Source of the DNA: Roseomonas aerilata DSM 19363
GTDB lineage: Bacteria; Pseudomonadota; Alphaproteobacteria; Acetobacterales; Acetobacteraceae
NCBI RefSeq assembly: GCF_000711725.1
Contig: NZ_JONP01000026.1
Span: forward strand, 1-62,499
Reading direction: 5' to 3'
Length of the DNA stretch: 62,499 nt
The translations under genes and the position numbers were made by a program. The notes below the pieces were generated by a model. It did not search any database and was not told where the DNA came from. It saw only the letters and a list, made by a program, of their open reading frames with translations. Of this stretch, positions 61,329 through 62,499 are shown in pieces; positions within the stretch are counted from its first letter, which is position 1; each line of letters begins with the position of its first letter.

Positions 61329-62499
61329 TCAGTAGATGACGGGTTCGGGAACGGGCGCGCCGAACTCGGTGCGCAGGAAGTCGAAGTCGCAGCCCTCGTT
61401 CGCCTGCTGGATGTGCTTGCTGAACATGTAGCCGTAGCCGCGCTCGAAGCGGGGCTCGGGCGCCACCCACTCGGCCCGGCGCCGCGCCAGCTCCTCGTCG
61501 GAGACCTCCATGCTGATCGTCCGCGCGTCCACGTCGAGGGTCACGATGTCGCCCGTCCGCAGCAGGGCGAGCGGACCGCCGATGTAGGATTCGGGCGCCA
61601 CATGCAGCACGCAGGCGCCGTAGGAGGTGCCGGACATCCGCGCGTCGGACATGCGCAGCATGTCGCGGTGCCCCTCGCGCAGCAGCTTCTTCGGCATGGG
61701 CAGCATGCCCCATTCCGGCATCCCCGGCCCGCCCTGGGGCCCGGCGTTGCGCAGCACCATCACCGTGTCCGGCGTGAAGGGGTAGCTCTCGTCGTCCACC
61801 GCCTTCTTCATGGAGGGGTAGTCGTCGAAGACCACCGCGGGGCCGGAGTGCTTGAGGAAGCGCTGGTCCATCGCCGCCGGCTTGATCACGCAGCCATCGG
61901 GCGCGAGGTTGCCCTTGAGCACCGCGAGCGAGCCCTCGCCGTAGATCGGGTTCTCCGTGGTCCGGATCACGTCGTCGTTGAAGACGCGGGCGCCCTCGAT
62001 GTTCTCGCCGAGCGTCTTGCCCGACACCGTCACGCAGGAGAGGTCGAGGTGCTCGCGGATGCGCCCCATCAGCCCGCGGATGCCGCCGGCGTAGAAGAAG
62101 TCCTCCATCAGGTAGGCGTTGCCGGAGGGGCGGACATTGCCGATCACGGGCACGCGGCGGGAGAAGCGCTCGAAGTCCTCGAGCCCGATCTCCTGCCCGG
62201 CGCGGCGCGCCATGGCGATGAGGTGGATGATCGCGTTGGTCGAGCAGCCCATCGCCATGGCAACCGCGATCGCGTTCTCGAAGGACGCCTTCGTCTGGAT
62301 GCGCGACGGCGTCAGGTCCTCCCACACCATCTCGACGATCCGCCGCCCGCTCTCGCTCGCCAGCCGGATATGCCCCGCATCCGCCGCGGGCACCGAGGAG
62401 CCGCCGGGCAGCACCATGCCCACCGCCTCGGCGATCGCCGTCATCGTGCTCGCCGTGCCCATGGTCATGCAGGTGCCGTAGGAGCGCGCGATGCCGCCC
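61329..62499 (-). CDS. IlvD/Edd-family dehydratase, N-terminus cut by window edge
   Basis: At least 389 residues of the C-terminal two thirds of a dihydroxy-acid/6-phosphogluconate dehydratase family enzyme. The visible ARSYGTCMTMGTASTM holds a cysteine expected to bind the iron-sulfur cluster; then GCSTNAIIHLIAMARR, VSGKTLGENIEGA, and near the C-terminus SDARMSGTSYGACVLHVAPE, with the serine thought to act as base in the family. The GCSTN and SGTSYG forms resemble sugar-acid dehydratases (arabinonate/xylonate type) at least as much as IlvD. Paired with the RraA-type gene it suggests non-phosphorylative sugar-acid breakdown. Confidence 0.87.
   Translation of the reverse strand, partial: GGIARSYGTCMTMGTASTMTAIAEAVGMVLPGGSSVPAADAGHIRLASESGRRIVEMVWEDLTPSRIQTKASFENAIAVAMAMGCSTNAIIHLIAMARRAGQEIGLEDFERFSRRVPVIGNVRPSGNAYLMEDFFYAGGIRGLMGRIREHLDLSCVTVSGKTLGENIEGARVFNDDVIRTTENPIYGEGSLAVLKGNLAPDGCVIKPAAMDQRFLKHSGPAVVFDDYPSMKKAVDDESYPFTPDTVMVLRNAGPQGGPGMPEWGMLPMPKKLLREGHRDMLRMSDARMSGTSYGACVLHVAPESYIGGPLALLRTGDIVTLDVDARTISMEVSDEELARRRAEWVAPEPRFERGYGYMFSKHIQQANEGCDFDFLRTEFGAPVPEPVIY

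Noticed and set aside
1-62499. tRNA, rRNA, CRISPR, phage or conjugative genes
   Set aside because: Looked for in the intergenic stretches and among the proteins; none was seen apart from the IS5-type transposase end.

Overview
The DNA is GC-rich (about 70% by eye) and densely coding. It reads like an accessory catabolic region of an environmental alphaproteobacterium. The best guess is the Roseomonas group of Acetobacteraceae. That guess is inference from gene content: many Bug-type (TctC) periplasmic receptors, CaiB CoA-transferases, GntR regulators, a B12-dependent ribonucleotide reductase, and an IS5-type transposase at the left edge. No rRNA, tRNA, CRISPR array or phage module was seen.

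Layout. 1-900: end of an IS5-family transposase and a CsbD-like stress protein. 1.3-8.1 kb: a CoA-ester catabolic operon (acyl-CoA dehydrogenase, CaiB CoA-transferase, NDP-forming acyl-CoA synthetase, Bug receptor, second acyl-CoA dehydrogenase); a 45-46 bp element is repeated in front of its two halves. 8.2-10.1 kb: MFS transporter and a metallo-hydrolase. 10.2-12.8 kb: an apparently permuted CoA-transferase divergent from a DNA-binding citrate-synthase homologue, with a 27-bp palindrome at the latter's start codon. 13.0-16.3 kb: fumarase/aspartase-superfamily lyase and Bug receptor divergent from a GntR/UTRA regulator. 16.3-18.7 kb: class II ribonucleotide reductase. 18.7-19.85 kb: decayed fnr/hemN remnants. 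19.85-26.5 kb: a sugar-acid-type operon (FadR-type regulator, three enolase-superfamily enzymes, a D-2-hydroxyacid dehydrogenase, Bug receptor) with a divergent NIPSNAP gene and two TTGGT-N3-ACC sites.

26.6-45.0 kb is the most striking block. A polyamine-type ABC importer with an embedded FCD-GntR regulator runs into a two-subunit N,N-dimethylformamidase-like enzyme, a fused 2-oxoacid-dehydrogenase E1 and a class III aminotransferase. On the other strand lie a penicillin-acylase-family hydrolase, two oligopeptide-type binding proteins, and an OtnK/OtnC-like kinase-aldolase pair. A GATATATC palindrome occurs at the divergent acylase/importer promoter, before the aminotransferase, and before the binding-protein/kinase/aldolase operon. 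The three units therefore look like one regulon for importing and cleaving an amide and using the products. The substrate is unknown.

45.4-62.5 kb: a secreted alpha/beta hydrolase divergent from a complete Dpp-type ABC importer, followed by an orphan CoxL/xanthine-dehydrogenase-type molybdenum subunit and two tandem TetR genes; then a soluble hybrid histidine kinase, a glycosyltransferase, an RraA-family protein and an IlvD/Edd dehydratase cut by the right edge. Functions come from motif and family recognition by eye; no database search was run.
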